A DNA stretch of 64,000 nt from Tragulus kanchil (taxonomy: Eukaryota > Chordata > Mammalia > Artiodactyla > Tragulidae): contig JAIOJX010000032.1 of the NCBI GenBank assembly GCA_022376925.1, positions 102,292,794 through 102,356,793 of the forward strand. The letters run 5' to 3'. The notes beneath the pieces were generated by a model. That model searched no databases and was not told the origin of the DNA. It saw only the letters and a list, made by a program, of their open reading frames with translations. Below, piece after piece: positions 1-12,728 of the stretch. The first letter of the stretch is position 1. Every line of letters starts with the position of its first letter. The position numbers and the translations under genes were made by a program.

Positions 1-1320
1 GCACCAGCCTGCTTTGGGAAAAGAGAAAGTGGAAGGCTCCGGAAATGGGCAGCTGAGAAACCCAGGCCGGGCCAAGGCACTATGTGCATGCTTGGTCAGT
101 TGCTCAGTAGTGTCCAATTTGCAATTCCATGGACTGTAGCCTGCCAGGCTCCACTATCTATGGAATTTTATAGGCAAGAATACTCGGGCCAAGGGTCCAC
201 TATGTGCATTGGACTCTAGTCCCAATATCTATTCTTTACAATTGGTAGTTACCCAGGAGCCATCAGTTCTCACCACACCAGAGACAAAATGTGAATCAGG
301 ATCCCTCATCTCGCCTTCTAGGGCACTGTATCAGGGGTGCTCCTCCCATGCTCCTGCTCTCTGATTACCTTTGCAAACTTGTACCAGTTTACCCTCTGGC
401 TTTGGTGACCTGGCTTTTTACGTAACTCCAGCTCTTGCTCTCAGAGGCATCTGGAATCTTCTTCACTCTCCTGCCGTGGGCACCCAGGCAGAATCACTGG
501 GCTCAAGGTTAAGTTTGTGCTAGGGTTGGCTTTAGTATTGGCCCACCTAGATTTGGCAACCTGCCTACAAAGAAAACTATCACAAAGCTGCTTGATTGAG
601 CAGGTCCTATACACAGGACACTGAGAAAGCACTCAGAATCCCTGGATAAATTCCAAACAGCTAGTTTCTAGCCCACAGAGAAAGTCCCTGCTGGCCAGCA
701 AGGACTTTGGGACCACCTGATTTGGTCCCTGAGAGCTGACCCCATTAGACTGGGACATTCTCATGGTAGTCACACAGTAACCACAAGTTAAGGCTTAACA
801 GTGACTCACAATGCTAAACACCTTATGCTGGGCTCTCTCTATACAAATGCATTAGATTGGGTGCTTGTTTGGTTGTATTTCCAGTAGCTGAGGTTCAGGT
901 ACTCCTATCTCCAGCACTTAACATTTCTACTCCGGGCAGCACTACTGCTGTATGTCACTTACACTCCCTGCTGACATTTTATGGGGATTTTAAAGCAGCA
1001 GGTGTGTGAGATAGAAGCCATTGTCAATCATTGTGTTAAAAATGCTCCACCCTTTCAAATGCCTAATCAACAGGCTTAATGGATTGCAGCTGGCTGCTAA
1101 CCAGCCAGGCAGGGATTGAAGCTTTCAAGGCAAATAGCACCAGCCTGCTTTGGGAAAAGAGAAAGTGGAAGGCTCCGGAAATGGGCAGCTGAGAAACCCA
1201 GGCCGGGCCAAGGCACTATGTGCATGCTTGGTCAGTTGCTCAGTAGTGTCCAATTTGCAATTCCATGGACTGTAGCCTGCCAGGCTCCACTATCTATGGA
1301 ATTTTATAGGCAAGAATACT
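1..1320. repeat. Overlap duplication 1: 1-184 = 1137-1320 (offset 1136)
   Basis: Bases 1-184 recur at 1137-1320 and then diverge. The other joins all show a full ~1.1 kb step-back, so the natural reading is that 1-184 is the tail of the previous block and a new block starts near 205-218. On that reading 205-1136 repeats sequence lying left of the window. Bases 184-218 are a scrambled join: they mix pieces of the SINE start (like 80-90) and SINE end (like 1386-1399). Confidence 0.85.
205..1136. other. Gene-free stretch, no repeat recognised
   Basis: No open frame of note and no repeat I can name. It is probably the second copy of sequence just left of the window (see overlap duplication 1). 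Confidence 0.5.
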
Positions 1321-1400
1321 GGAGCGGGTTACCATTTTCTTCTCCCAGGGATGTACCTGACCCAGGGATCAATCCTGCATCCCCTGCATTGGACTCTAGA
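1218..1400 (-). mobile_element. Bov-tA SINE, antisense
   Basis: It reads as the complement of Bov-tA: a CATGGACTGTAG block, GGCAAGAATACTGG, a CTTCTCCCAGGG variant, then the tRNA-like B-box complement near CAGGGATCAATCC. The SINE's tRNA-derived head lies at the right end. A collapsed partial copy lies at 81-218, broken by the block join. Confidence 0.85.
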
Positions 1401-1827
1401 TCATGCTAAAAATGATGGGAGTGCTTATCTACCAAGAGAAAGTCAACATAACTAATGTGCATGGTTTTGCCTACTGTTGTTCTTTGTGTGGTATTTATCA
1501 TGCCAAAGGTTCTGTTTCAAAGAAAGCATCCTTAAGCAATGATAGGTGTCCTATTTAGATAACCTGATGGGGTACACTCTGAGGGTCTGGTCTCTTCCAA
1601 GAAGAATATTAAATGGGAGAGGAGTAACTGACTCACTTCATAGGAGGGTCCAGAAGGGCTGTGAGATTGCATCTTAAACGTACTTCTTGACAAAACTGAG
1701 TTCATTCAACGTATATCAGGCAACCCCTTCCCTTTTGTTGTAAAGTCTTTGGGGATATTCCCATAAACAATGCCTGTGGAAATAAGACCTTGACCCTTCA
1801 GCAACTGCAATAACCCACATAACACTC

Positions 1828-2048
1828 GGGCTTCCCAGATGGCTCAGTGGTAAAGAATTTGCCTGCCAGCACAGGAGTTGTAGGAGATGTGGGCTCAGTC
1901 CTTGGGTTTGGAAGGTCCCCTGGAGAAGGAAATGGCAACCCACTCCAGTATTCTTGCCTAAACAATCTCAGGGAGAAAGGAGCCTGGTGGGCTACAGTCT
2001 ATGAGGTTGCAAAGAATCAGGCATAAAGGAGCACAAGACACTCACTTT
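1828..2048 (+). mobile_element. Bov-tA SINE, sense
   Basis: It starts GGGCTTCCCAGATGGCTCAG (tRNA-related head), continues through CCCACTCCAGTATTCTTGCC, and ends in a diverged form of the usual GTCGCAAAGAGTCGGACACG tail. It carries small insertions, so it is a moderately old copy. Confidence 0.85.
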
Positions 2049-3505
2049 TGAATCTCAATGACTAACATAGTCTATCTTTTATAAAATGCTCTTATACAAT
2101 GCTCTCCTTTCTGATCCAGCCTGCAGTTCTAAATTCTGCCTATTTCTATATTCCACCATTTTACTGAAATAAGGATACCACACTTTAAGTAAGGAGAAGT
2201 GGATTGTGTGACTTGGGACATTTGTAACTATCACAGGATGTTTGTGTGCCACTTCATGTAGTGCACTGGATAGACTGGAGTCCCTGGAACCCTAGCTCTG
2301 GGTTTGCTTCTCAAACATTCGCTGCTTAACCTGTCCCTTCTTGGACTTCCTGTCTCCTTCCGTCAACTTCTCCTGATCTCCGTTAGTCCACTCAGCACTT
2401 TCTTTGCAAGCTTGTTGGTGACCTGCCTATGAACTCAGCGTCTGACCTCAAGTGCATATGTTGTTTTCATCTTTGAACATGGCCCTGGTGATTCAGGATA
2501 ATTTGTTTATGAGTCTTTTATCTCCACTCAATTAATAGCCTCTGGAAGGTAAAGTCATACTTTAGCTACATTAGCTCAGTATAAAGTGGGTTGTCTCATT
2601 AATCTCTGCATCATCAGTCCTCAGACCTCTATTGTAACATTTATCATATAGGATCCAACTTCGGTGAGTTCATAGTCTGGTATGAGAGCAAGTTTACTTA
2701 TCTTTAGAAACTGCATTTAAAAATACCACAAAAGGAGTGTATACAAAGGACAACAGGAAGGGACATCCAAGATATGAATAGTCAAAATATTAGAGGATAG
2801 GAAGAGGTTAATTCTCATATGGGGTACAAGAGATGTTGCTCAGAACTGGTGATATTTATAAAGTATTAGGAAGGGTAGTCAAGCTTCTACTAACAAAAGA
2901 AGAGCTGATGATGAAAAGACAGGCAGAACAGAAGCTCTGGGGGGCTTTGTCATTGACTTTGCCAATGTAAGGAGGGGACTGAAAGAAAACAGCTCCACAG
3001 GACACAGGATGTAGACCCTCCCTCAATCTTTTCTCCCACATTCTATTTAAAGACTTCTTTGGCTTTTTCTGCCATGCCAATTGGGTAAAATCTAGGGTGG
3101 TTCTTTTGACCCTATTGCTCACTCTTTTTCATCTCAGTAATGAAAATGCCCAATCCCTGGTAATGGTCCCAAATTTCAAATTTCATTAAAAGTTAAACCA
3201 ACTTTCCTTTTTAAGAATTTGGAGGTTAACATCTTTGTTCTGTCTGGTTTCCTATTTCCCTTTTTCTCCACAACTTGCTAGCCTAGGGTGTAGGGAGGTG
3301 TGGGCAGAGTTACAAGAGGGAGGAGAGAGAAGAAAAGCTCCTCCTAGATTGATACTGTTGTGATTGTCCATTGGTACCCTTGGGATTGGTAAATGTTCAA
3401 ACCTGGCTTTTCTCTCTAATGAACTCTTTTGTAGGCCCTTTGGGGATGGACTTTGGGAACATTTGACCACACCTCTTTTAATAGGAATATTAGTTACCTA
3501 TTACC
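2049..3505. other. Gene-free stretch with faint MIR/L2 traces
   Basis: No coding signal. Bases 2270-2350 weakly resemble MIR in the sense direction, and 2500-2650 weakly resembles an L2 tail. Nothing else is recognised. Confidence 0.4.
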
Positions 3506-3810
3506 ACCTAGATATACATAAAATACCCTAAAATGTAGCACTTTCAAACAGTAAACATTAATTGTCACACATGGTTCCTGGGCTAAGGAATTCAGGACCA
3601 GCTTAGCTGAGTGGTTCTGGCTCAGGGTATGTCAGGAGGCTGTAGTCAAGCAGTTGACCATGGAATAAGTCATCTGAAAGTTTGGCTAGAACTGAAAAAT
3701 ATTTACAAAATGACTTGACTAATATGGCTGTTGGCTTGAGGCTTCAGTTCCTTGCTATGAGATATTCCTGTTAGAGCTGCCCTGGTGTCCTTAGAACATG
3801 GCAGGGAGCC
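3506..3810 (+). repeat. Ancient dispersed mammalian repeat, class not assigned
   Basis: The order of motifs (ACCCTAAAATGTAGCA, then a TCAGGACCAGCTTAGCTGAG block, TCTGGCTCAGGG, and ATGGCTGTTGGCTTGAGGC) matches a widespread old mammalian repeat that I recall but cannot name with confidence. It is loosely related to 50255-50620 in this window. Confidence 0.45.
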
Positions 3811-4065
3811 TCTTATAAAACTTTCCTCCACCCCAGCATGAACTCCTGTTGGGTAAAGTCCCTTTTAAACCAGTCCTTCATCTGGTCACTCCAAAACAAG
3901 ATTGAACTGTAGTATGATACCAGGAAAGTGCAGCTTGCCCCTACAGTGGCCAGTTCTCTTGCCCCACCACTAGGAAAACAGCAAAACCTCTTGTTCATAA
4001 AACTCTTCAGAGGTGGACCAGACACAAGGTCTTGGAGCACACACATCTGTCAAATGGACTGTCTG

Positions 4066-6264
4066 CATGGGAAAGCATTCAAGAAAGAGGCTGAGCAGGG
4101 AAAATGCCACCGCATTAACAGGACCTTTCTTCTTGGCCCACAGCATACCTCAAGGGTATAGAAGCAGTTGTGGGGAGGAAAGCCCCAGTGAAAACTAAAA
4201 CACATTTTTACCAGCTCAGTTGAATAGGAGCTCAAAGAAAATCAGTTGCTCTATGGAAAAAAATACAATGATACATTATTTTGCATACCTGAGTGTGTAC
4301 AGTGCTTCATACTCAGGACAGAAAGCAGAAAACTAATTATGAGAAATGGAAACACATATGGAGACAGATATGTATATATAAGCCTATGTATTAATCTCAT
4401 GAAATTGAATGTGATCTTCACATAAACTTAGTGTTGGTATCTCCAATTCACATGGAGGGAAATGAAGATCAGAATAAGTAAGGGACTTTCCCAAGCAATA
4501 TAGTTACCGAGTAGCCCTTTTGGAGTTAAAATATAATCTCTACAAAACTCCCCATTTTGCTGCCTCTTCCATCACACACTCAGTGAACCTCTCTGGATCC
4601 CAGTTTTCTTTCATTGACTTGTCTATTCATCTAATGTTGAGCACTCGCCATGTACAGGGCTCTATATTGGGAGCCTGTGAGGCAGGTAATTACACATGAA
4701 TATTGTGAAGTTCCTGCCCACATAGGAGCTTGAACACAGCAGGGTACATATCCATAAACACAAACAGTGTTTCTAGAGTTATGAAGGAAGGATGGAGTTG
4801 GGGTGCAGGAAGATGATGGGGAAGTGATCTGCTCAATGGAAGTACAGACTACTAGAAGTTAGCACTCTGGTTTCTAGACTGGACTTGGAGCCATTTTGAA
4901 TTTTTTTCCTAGTTACAAGGTCCACAGGAGGATCATCCTGGGTGTGGGAGTCAACACAGGCTATGCTGGAAAGCTATTTTTGAATATGTAAACTGTGGTG
5001 CAAGGATAATTAATCCTATATGCCACTTCCAGTTGTGGGAGGATGCTGAGAAATTCCTTTGCCTAAAATGTGAAGCCCTCTTGCTCTGGTTCCAGCCACT
5101 TTTTCCAGTCTTATCTACTGCTATTCCCTTCCTTGAACCTGATTTCCAGGTCAACTCAATTGGTTAAAACCATGGGAAAGCATTCAAGAAAGAGGCTGAG
5201 CAGGGAAAATGCCACGCATTAACAGGACCTTTCTTCTTGGCCCACAGCATACCTCAAGGGTATAGAAGCAGTTGTGGGGAGGAAAGCCCCAGTGAAAACT
5301 AAAACACATTTTTACCAGCTCAGTTGAATAGGAGCTCAAAGAAAATCAGTTGCTCTATGGAAAAAAATACAATGATACATTATTTTGCATACCTGAGTGT
5401 GTACAGTGCTTCATACTCAGGACAGAAAGCAGAAAACTAATTATGAGAAATGGAAACACATATGGAGACAGATATGTATATATAAGCCTATGTATTAATC
5501 TCATGAAATTGAATGTGATCTTCACATAAACTTAGTGTTGGTATCTCCAATTCACATGGAGGGAAATGAAGATCAGAATAAGTAAGGGACTTTCCCAAGC
5601 AATATAGTTACCGAGTAGCCCTTTTGGAGTTAAAATATAATCTCTACAAAACTCCCCATTTTGCTGCCTCTTCCATCACACACTCAGTGAACCTCTCTGG
5701 ATCCCAGTTTTCTTTCATTGACTTGTCTATTCATCTAATGTTGAGCACTCGCCATGTACAGGGCTCTATATTGGGAGCCTGTGAGGCAGGTAATTACACA
5801 TGAATATTGTGAAGTTCCTGCCCACATAGGAGCTTGAACACAGCAGGGTACATATCCATAAACACAAACAGTGTTTCTAGAGTTATGAAGGAAGGATGGA
5901 GTTGGGGTGCAGGAAGATGATGGGGAAGTGATCTGCTCAATGGAAGTACAGACTACTAGAAGTTAGCACTCTGGTTTCTAGACTGGACTTGGAGCCATTT
6001 TGAATTTTTTTCCTAGTTACAAGGTCCACAGGAGGATCATCCTGGGTGTGGGAGTCAACACAGGCTATGCTGGAAAGCTATTTTTGAATATGTAAACTGT
6101 GGTGCAAGGATAATTAATCCTATATGCCACTTCCAGTTGTGGGAGGATGCTGAGAAATTCCTTTGCCTAAAATGTGAAGCCCTCTTGCTCTGGTTCCAGC
6201 CACTTTTTCCAGTCTTATCTACTGCTATTCCCTTCCTTGAACCTGATTTCCAGGTCAACTCAAT
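4066..6264. repeat. Overlap duplication 2: 4066-5160 = 5171-6264
   Basis: Offset 1105, falling to 1104 after one lost base (CCACCGC against CCACGC). The first copy stops after TCAACTCAAT; a 10-base join follows; the second copy restarts at CATGGGAAAGCATTC and reads on past the break. The last ~150 bases of each copy occur a third time at 7244-7394. Confidence 0.97.
4395..4560 (-). repeat. MIR SINE relic
   Basis: GGAGGGAAATGAAGATCAGA then TAAGGGACTTTCCCAAGC fits the reverse complement of the MIR core (fraction of 'cagatgaggaaactgaggc...ttgcccaagg'). Repeated at about 5498-5664 by overlap duplication 2. Confidence 0.6.
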
Positions 6265-8345
6265 TTTATGCTTCTCCATGACAGTATCCTAAATGTATCT
6301 CTCTTCCATGCTTTCCTGCTAAAACTAACCTGTCCTTTTCCCTGGAAGAGATGATGCAGCCTACTTTCTGGGATGCCTGTATTCATAGGAGAGAGAAAGG
6401 GTTGTGGAGAAGAGGGTGGGGGCTAGGATGTAGGGGGTAGTGTAATCCTTAATTCAAAATACAAAGGCCTAAATGCAATCGTCTACAATAAGGTTTACAA
6501 GTTACATACCTTTACAAATTGAAAGACCTTACCTCTCCCTGGACCTCAGTTTCCTCATCTGTGAAATATAAAATGAAGTTTGCCTATCAGGCAAGGCAGC
6601 TACAAGACTCAAGATAATTTCTGTAAGATGCTTTGCAAATTGTGAAGCAATCCTTTATGCGTGTGTTTGCTTGTGCAAACGTAAGGAATTGTCATCAGTA
6701 TTCAGGATCTTCCTAGCTGATGTGTTTTTGCAAGAGTTTGGCTAGAATCATGATTAAGATATGTCCCAGCTGAGTAGCTTCTTCCACTGCAGCTCCATCC
6801 AATAGCCACAGAGAGGATAAAATAGGCCTTTTGTGATTGTTTTTCACATAGTTGGAAATATTTCAAAGCAACTAATCATTTTTCAAAGTGAGTTCTGCTT
6901 TATTTGCATTAAATCTAAGTCCATCAGTGCCAAAGAAGTACCATAAACTTACAGTTCCAAAGTTAATAGTTTAAAATAAAAGATAGATGTTCTATAATTT
7001 TTTTTAAGATTCAGGATTTGCAAAGAATTCACATATCACTGACAATACTGATAAGTCACATTCGAAAGGAGAATTGAGGAAGCCATTTTGGTTAAACAGG
7101 AAGTTCTTCTAGGCTGATAATGAAGTATAAAACTTTCTCCTTGGCTGTTAGAACGATACAACTTGGATTTATTGACTGTTTATTTGTTCATAGATCCAGT
7201 GAAGTAATCACAGACTGTTCCTTTTACTTGGCTGTTAGGAACATAATCCTATATGCCACTTCCAGTTGTGGGAGGATGCTGAGAAATTCCTTTGCCTAAA
7301 ATGTGAAGCCCTCTTGCTCTGGTTCCAGCCACTTTTTCCAGTCTTATCTACTGCTATTCCCTTCCTTGAACCTGATTTCCAGGTCAACTCAATTTTATGC
7401 TTCTCCATGACAGTATCCTAAATGTATCTCTCTTCCATGCTTTCCTGCTAAAACTAACCTGTCCTTTTCCCTGGAAGAGATGATGCAGCCTACTTTCTGG
7501 GATGCCTGTATTCATAGGAGAGAGAAAGGGTTGTGGAGAAGAGGGTGGGGGCTAGGATGTAGGGGGTAGTGTAATCCTTAATTCAAAATACAAAGGCCTA
7601 AATGCAATCGTCTACAATAAGGTTTACAAGTTACATACCTTTACAAATTGAAAGACCTTACCTCTCCCTGGACCTCAGTTTCCTCATCTGTGAAATATAA
7701 AATGAAGTTTGCCTATCAGGCAAGGCAGCTACAAGACTCAAGATAATTTCTGTAAGATGCTTTGCAAATTGTGAAGCAATCCTTTATGCGTGTGTTTGCT
7801 TGTGCAAACGTAAGGAATTGTCATCAGTATTCAGGATCTTCCTAGCTGATGTGTTTTTGCAAGAGTTTGGCTAGAATCATGATTAAGATATGTCCCAGCT
7901 GAGTAGCTTCTTCCACTGCAGCTCCATCCAATAGCCACAGAGAGGATAAAATAGGCCTTTTGTGATTGTTTTTCACATAGTTGGAAATATTTCAAAGCAA
8001 CTAATCATTTTTCAAAGTGAGTTCTGCTTTATTTGCATTAAATCTAAGTCCATCAGTGCCAAAGAAGTACCATAAACTTACAGTTCCAAAGTTAATAGTT
8101 TAAAATAAAAGATAGATGTTCTATAATTTTTTTTAAGATTCAGGATTTGCAAAGAATTCACATATCACTGACAATACTGATAAGTCACACTCGAAAGGAG
8201 AATTGAGGAAGCCATTTTGGTTAAACAGGAAGTTCTTCTAGGCTGATAATGAAGTATAAAACTTTCTCCTTGGCTGTTAGAACGATACAACTTGGATTTA
8301 TTGACTGTTTATTTGTTCATAGATCCAGTGAAGTAATCACAGACT
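6115..8345. repeat. Overlap duplication 3: 6115-7216 = 7244-8345 (offset 1129)
   Basis: Copies differ at isolated bases (CACATTCG against CACACTCG). The join 7217-7243 belongs to neither copy end cleanly. It contains a near-repeat of the CTTGGCTGTTAGAAC motif at 7139, as if the block end were mis-assembled. The second copy continues into new sequence after CACAGACT. Confidence 0.97.
6520..6645 (+). repeat. MIR SINE relic, sense
   Basis: GACCTCAGTTTCCTCATCTG followed by a diverged AAATGAAG...TAAGATGCTTTGCAAA tail is the MIR 3' half. Second copy near 7650-7775. Confidence 0.7.
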
Positions 8346-10165
8346 ATAAAGGAAAAATAATCCAGAACTAGAAGGAGAATATTCCTACTTGAAAGACACT
8401 GGAGAAAGGAGTAAGTTGGGGAAGAATAGGATGAATTCACTTTGGAACATATTAGTTTCCAAGGGCCTTTGAGAGTTGGGGTGGTGGATTTTGGAGATGC
8501 AAAGCTAAAACTCAGAAGAGGTAAGTTGAGCTGAGATATAAATTTGGCAAGTATTGGCAGATAGCTGTTGAAACTGGGAGGAGAGATGGTGAGTGAAGGG
8601 GATGAGGGTAGCACTGAGGGATCAGGACAAAGATGAGTACCCAGCAAGGAAGGTTCAAGAGGAGCAACTGGAAATGTGGTAAGAAAATTAAGTGAATACA
8701 GTATTAGAATCAGAGTAAAGCAGGACAGGGCGCCAGTGGTCAGCAGTGATAGTGGCTGCTGGTAAGTCTAGTAGAATAAGAACTACTGCATGTGGCTCAC
8801 TGGATTTAGGGACTTACAGGTGACTAAGTAAGAGCCACTTTGGTGCAGTTATAGGGCAGAACCAAATTGGAATAGGTTGAAGAGAGAATGAAAAATAAAG
8901 TTGAGACCGAGTGGACAAGTTTTTCAAATTTCTGCAATTAAGGGAAGGTGAGGAAGGCAGCAACACCTGGAGGGGAAGTGCACTCCCGAGTCTTCTATGA
9001 AATTGGCAGAGACTGGGGCATGCTTGATTATTGACAGAAGCAGCTCCATCCAATAGCCACAGAGAGGATAAAATAGGCCTTTTGTGATTGTTTTTCACAT
9101 AGTTGGAAATATTTCAAAGCAACTAATCATTTTTCAAAGTGAGTTCTGCTTTATTTGCATTAAATCTAAGTCCATCAGTGCCAAAGAAGTACCATAAACT
9201 TACAGTTCCAAAGTTAATAGTTTAAAATAAAAGATAGATGTTCTATAATTTTTTTTAAGATTCAGGATTTGCAAAGAATTCACATATCACTGACAATACT
9301 GATAAGTCACACTCGAAAGGAGAATTGAGGAAGCCATTTTGGTTAAACAGGAAGTTCTTCTAGGCTGATAATGAAGTATAAAACTTTCTCCTTGGCTGTT
9401 AGAACGATACAACTTGGATTTATTGACTGTTTATTTGTTCATAGATCCAGTGAAGTAATCACAGACTATAAAGGAAAAATAATCCAGAACTAGAAGGAGA
9501 ATATTCCTACTTGAAAGACACTGGAGAAAGGAGTAAGTTGGGGAAGAATAGGATGAATTCACTTTGGAACATATTAGTTTCCAAGGGCCTTTGAGAGTTG
9601 GGGTGGTGGATTTTGGAGATGCAAAGCTAAAACTCAGAAGAGGTGAGTTGAGCTGAGATATAAATTTGGCAAGTATTGGCAGATAGCTGTTGAAACTGGG
9701 AGGAGAGATGGTGAGTGAAGGGGATGAGGGTAGCACTGAGGGATCAGGACAAAGATGAGTACCCAGCAAGGAAGGTTCAAGAGGAGCAACTGGAAATGTG
9801 GTAAGAAAATTAAGTGAATACAGTATTAGAATCAGAGTAAAGCAGGACAGGGCGCCAGTGGTCAGCAGTGATAGTGGCTGCTGGTAAGTCTAGTAGAATA
9901 AGAACTACTGAATGTGGCTCACTGGATTTAGGGACTTACAGGTGACTAAGTAAGAGCCACTTTGGTGCAGTTATAGGGCAGAACCGAATTGGAATAGGTT
10001 GAAGAGAGAATGAAAAATAAAGTTGAGACCGAGTGGACAAGTTTTTCAAATTTCTGCAATTAAGGGAAGGTGAGGAAGGCAGCAACACCTGGAGGGGAAG
10101 TGCACTCCCGAGTCTTCTATGAAATTGGCAGAGACTGGGGCATGCTTGATTATTGACAGAAGCAG
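7918..10165. repeat. Overlap duplication 4: 7918-9043 = 9040-10165 (offset 1122)
   Basis: The copies abut with a 4-base microhomology (GCAG) and no spacer. The first ~430 bases are present three times (6789-7216, 7918-8345, 9040-9467) because the block between joins 3 and 4 is only ~1.8 kb. An antisense 112-codon open frame appears in both copies only because the DNA is repeated. Confidence 0.97.
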
Positions 10166-11517
10166 CCCAGTCTAGAGGGAGAAGTTAAAGATGCAGGAGA
10201 AAGAAGCACACGATTTCTAAGACAGAAAAACCTTTTCCCAGAGCATGCCTCAGGATCACTATTCTGTCTGATGGTTGAAGGAAGCAGCCTGGAGAGGATG
10301 AATGCCTGATTCAGACCGCTTAGAGGATGGACGAATTTTTCTGGGTAGGAGAGTAGATGCAGAAAAGTAGAGCTCATCCAGCGCTCATTTCAGCTTTACC
10401 ACTGGGGCCTCTCAAATTTGCCTGGATCAAGTGGAAGAAAGTGCTCTTGAGTAACATTCTGTGGTACTGTAATTTTTCTAAACTCATTTTTATAAATAAA
10501 ATGTGGGTTTGCTTATCCAAGGCTTATATTGTGTGTCTCCACCCAAGGTATATTTCTCATCTGGGTTATTTCCTTTAGAAAATGTGCAGCCAATGATACC
10601 GAGTCTTAACTCCCAAGTGTCTGCAACTATTTATATAATGCAGTGGGTTGCCTGACTCCCTATCACATTTCCTCTGTTTTTCATAAGTGAATAATTTCCT
10701 TATAATCCTGATGCTGCCTAATTAGAATCTGTCCATCTCAGCCGAAAGGACAAAATTGGCTTTTTAGGTAGTCAGGACTGAACTCACTTGATGAAACACA
10801 TATTTTTCAGTGGTGAGAGTTTGGGGATTGGGTCTGGATTGGGAAGGTTTTTAAGAGAGAGAATATTCTGTGAGAGACACTATTCACAAGGAAAAATAAG
10901 CTATTGAAAATAAAAATGATTTATTTTTTCAAAGCTAATTGTGTGTACCAACCAAAATACACATGAGAAGAAATTCAATTCACAAATAAGTACATGGAAT
11001 AATGTTCAGACTCTCTGGTAATTTAAGAAATGCTCACTAAATTAAATATTTTCACAATTCAATTAGCAATAATTTCTTTTAAAATACTAGTAACTAAAAC
11101 TAGTGAATATATAATGAAAGCAGTGCCTTTGAACATTCTTAGCATCAGGGTAAATTAAGATAATTCTTCAAGGAAATGATAGAACCATAAAACAAGATAT
11201 ATAAAAATGTTTCTATATCTTGACCCAGAAATTTTCCTTCAGGAAGTTTATCTTAAAAATAATCAAAAAGTAGATACACTCAGGGTAAAATAATTCTGAT
11301 TCTGAAGTCAGAGTTTCTGACTCTGAAACCCATTTCTTTGATTATCTTGGAAAGCTTAATCTCAGTTACTAGAGTTTCCTGAATACAGGATTGCTTTAGG
11401 ATTCCAGGATGATTTACAATTCTGATGCTTCTTGAGATTGGCATGAGGTCAGCCTTCAGTTAACCATCACCCCACCCTTAAGGTGCCTTGCCTCATCAGC
11501 ATCTCTATTGCTTCTGG
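10166..11517. other. Gene-free AT-rich stretch
   Basis: No coding signal and no confidently named repeat. A run of A/T-rich sequence around 10880-11280 may be very old repeat material. Confidence 0.4.
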
Positions 11518-12261
11518 ATCACATGTAAGGTAAAGGGATCACTGACAAACAGTCAAAAAGAGACAAATCTTGTAGAGGGCTATACTTTTAGCCCAAATCC
11601 AAGCCCCCTCACACCGGAATAAGAAAAATCTATCTATGATTGGATAAGGGGAGGGGACACAGAAAAAAAATTAAGATCTCAAAATATTACCCTGATAGAC
11701 TCATAGCACAAAGACTACTATGACAGAAAGAAATAGAGAAGGAATTGGAAACAAAAAGTTATCCAACAATGGGACATGTTCATGTAACCAGTCACCAAAA
11801 CAGACTTTAAAAAAAATTACTTTATATTTAATCATCATCATAATCTTTGACTATCATGTAATCACTAGAAATAATTCTGAAGACAAGGTATCAACCTGGA
11901 ATAATATTTAATATTATGTCTAATAATCTCTGGGTATATACAAACATATTTTACACTATCACAGAAACCAAAAGTCACCAGCAAAAATAAAAATAGCTGA
12001 TGCATTTAGGTGGTGGGATTTTGTATGAATTACTTTTATAATCAGGATTATGTAATAACATTAAAAAGAAACAGAAACAGAGAAAAAATACTTCTTTTCA
12101 GATTTGGAATGAGAAATTTTAAAAATCCTTGTGGATTTTACCTCAAAGGAGATTATTAAATTTAAGTTCCTAAAATTCAAAGATATTCCATCAGTTGCCA
12201 TTGTTAATGAGTTGAGATTACAAAATCAATGCCTTGATTTAATGTTCTCTAATTCGTTAAT

Positions 12262-12388
12262 GATAGCATCACCAACTCAATGAACATGAGCTTAAGCAAA
12301 CTCCAGGAGACAGTGAAGGACTGGGAAGAATGGCATGTTGCAATCCATGGGATCACCAAGAGTCAGATTTGCTTAGCAACTAAACAAT
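12262..12388 (+). mobile_element. BovB LINE 3' end fragment
   Basis: GCATCACCAACTCAATGAAC, then AAACTCCAGGAGACAGTGA, then GGGATCACCAAGAGTCAGA match the last ~125 bases of BovB. 5' truncated. Second copy at 13473-13599. Confidence 0.8.
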
Positions 12389-12561
12389 AAAAATCCACTA
12401 AGATCTCTTTTCTGCCTTTCCAGATCCTGTCCCCTCTTTAAATCCTGGAGAAGTTCAGGATAAGAGATAATCTGGGAAGAAATAGTCATTGAGACCTCTG
12501 ATAAATAGTGAGAAACCTAGCCCATTTGTCTGACAACACATTTGTTTCTAACAAAGGGGAA

Positions 12562-12728
12562 ATGCACTTGCTGAGCACCTTCTGTATTCCAGACCCAAGA
12601 GCAGAAACTTTACCATCAACACATTTAATAGACTCTACTGGCTTCATTTTACTGATGTGGAAACTGAAGCCCAAAAAGGCTAAGCAATTTGCCGAATGCC
12701 TTCCAATGACTGAGTCAGACTCAAGTCT
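12562..12728 (-). repeat. MIR SINE relic
   Basis: GCTGAGCACCTTCTGTATTC then TTTTACTGATGTGGAAACTG and AAGGCTAAGCAATTTGCC are the reverse complement of MIR. Further copies at 13773-13960 and 14932-15118 come from overlap duplications 5 and 6. Confidence 0.75.

Noticed and set aside
11890..11930. AT-rich palindrome that could form a hairpin
   Set aside because: Short A/T symmetry of this kind is expected by chance in AT-rich DNA.
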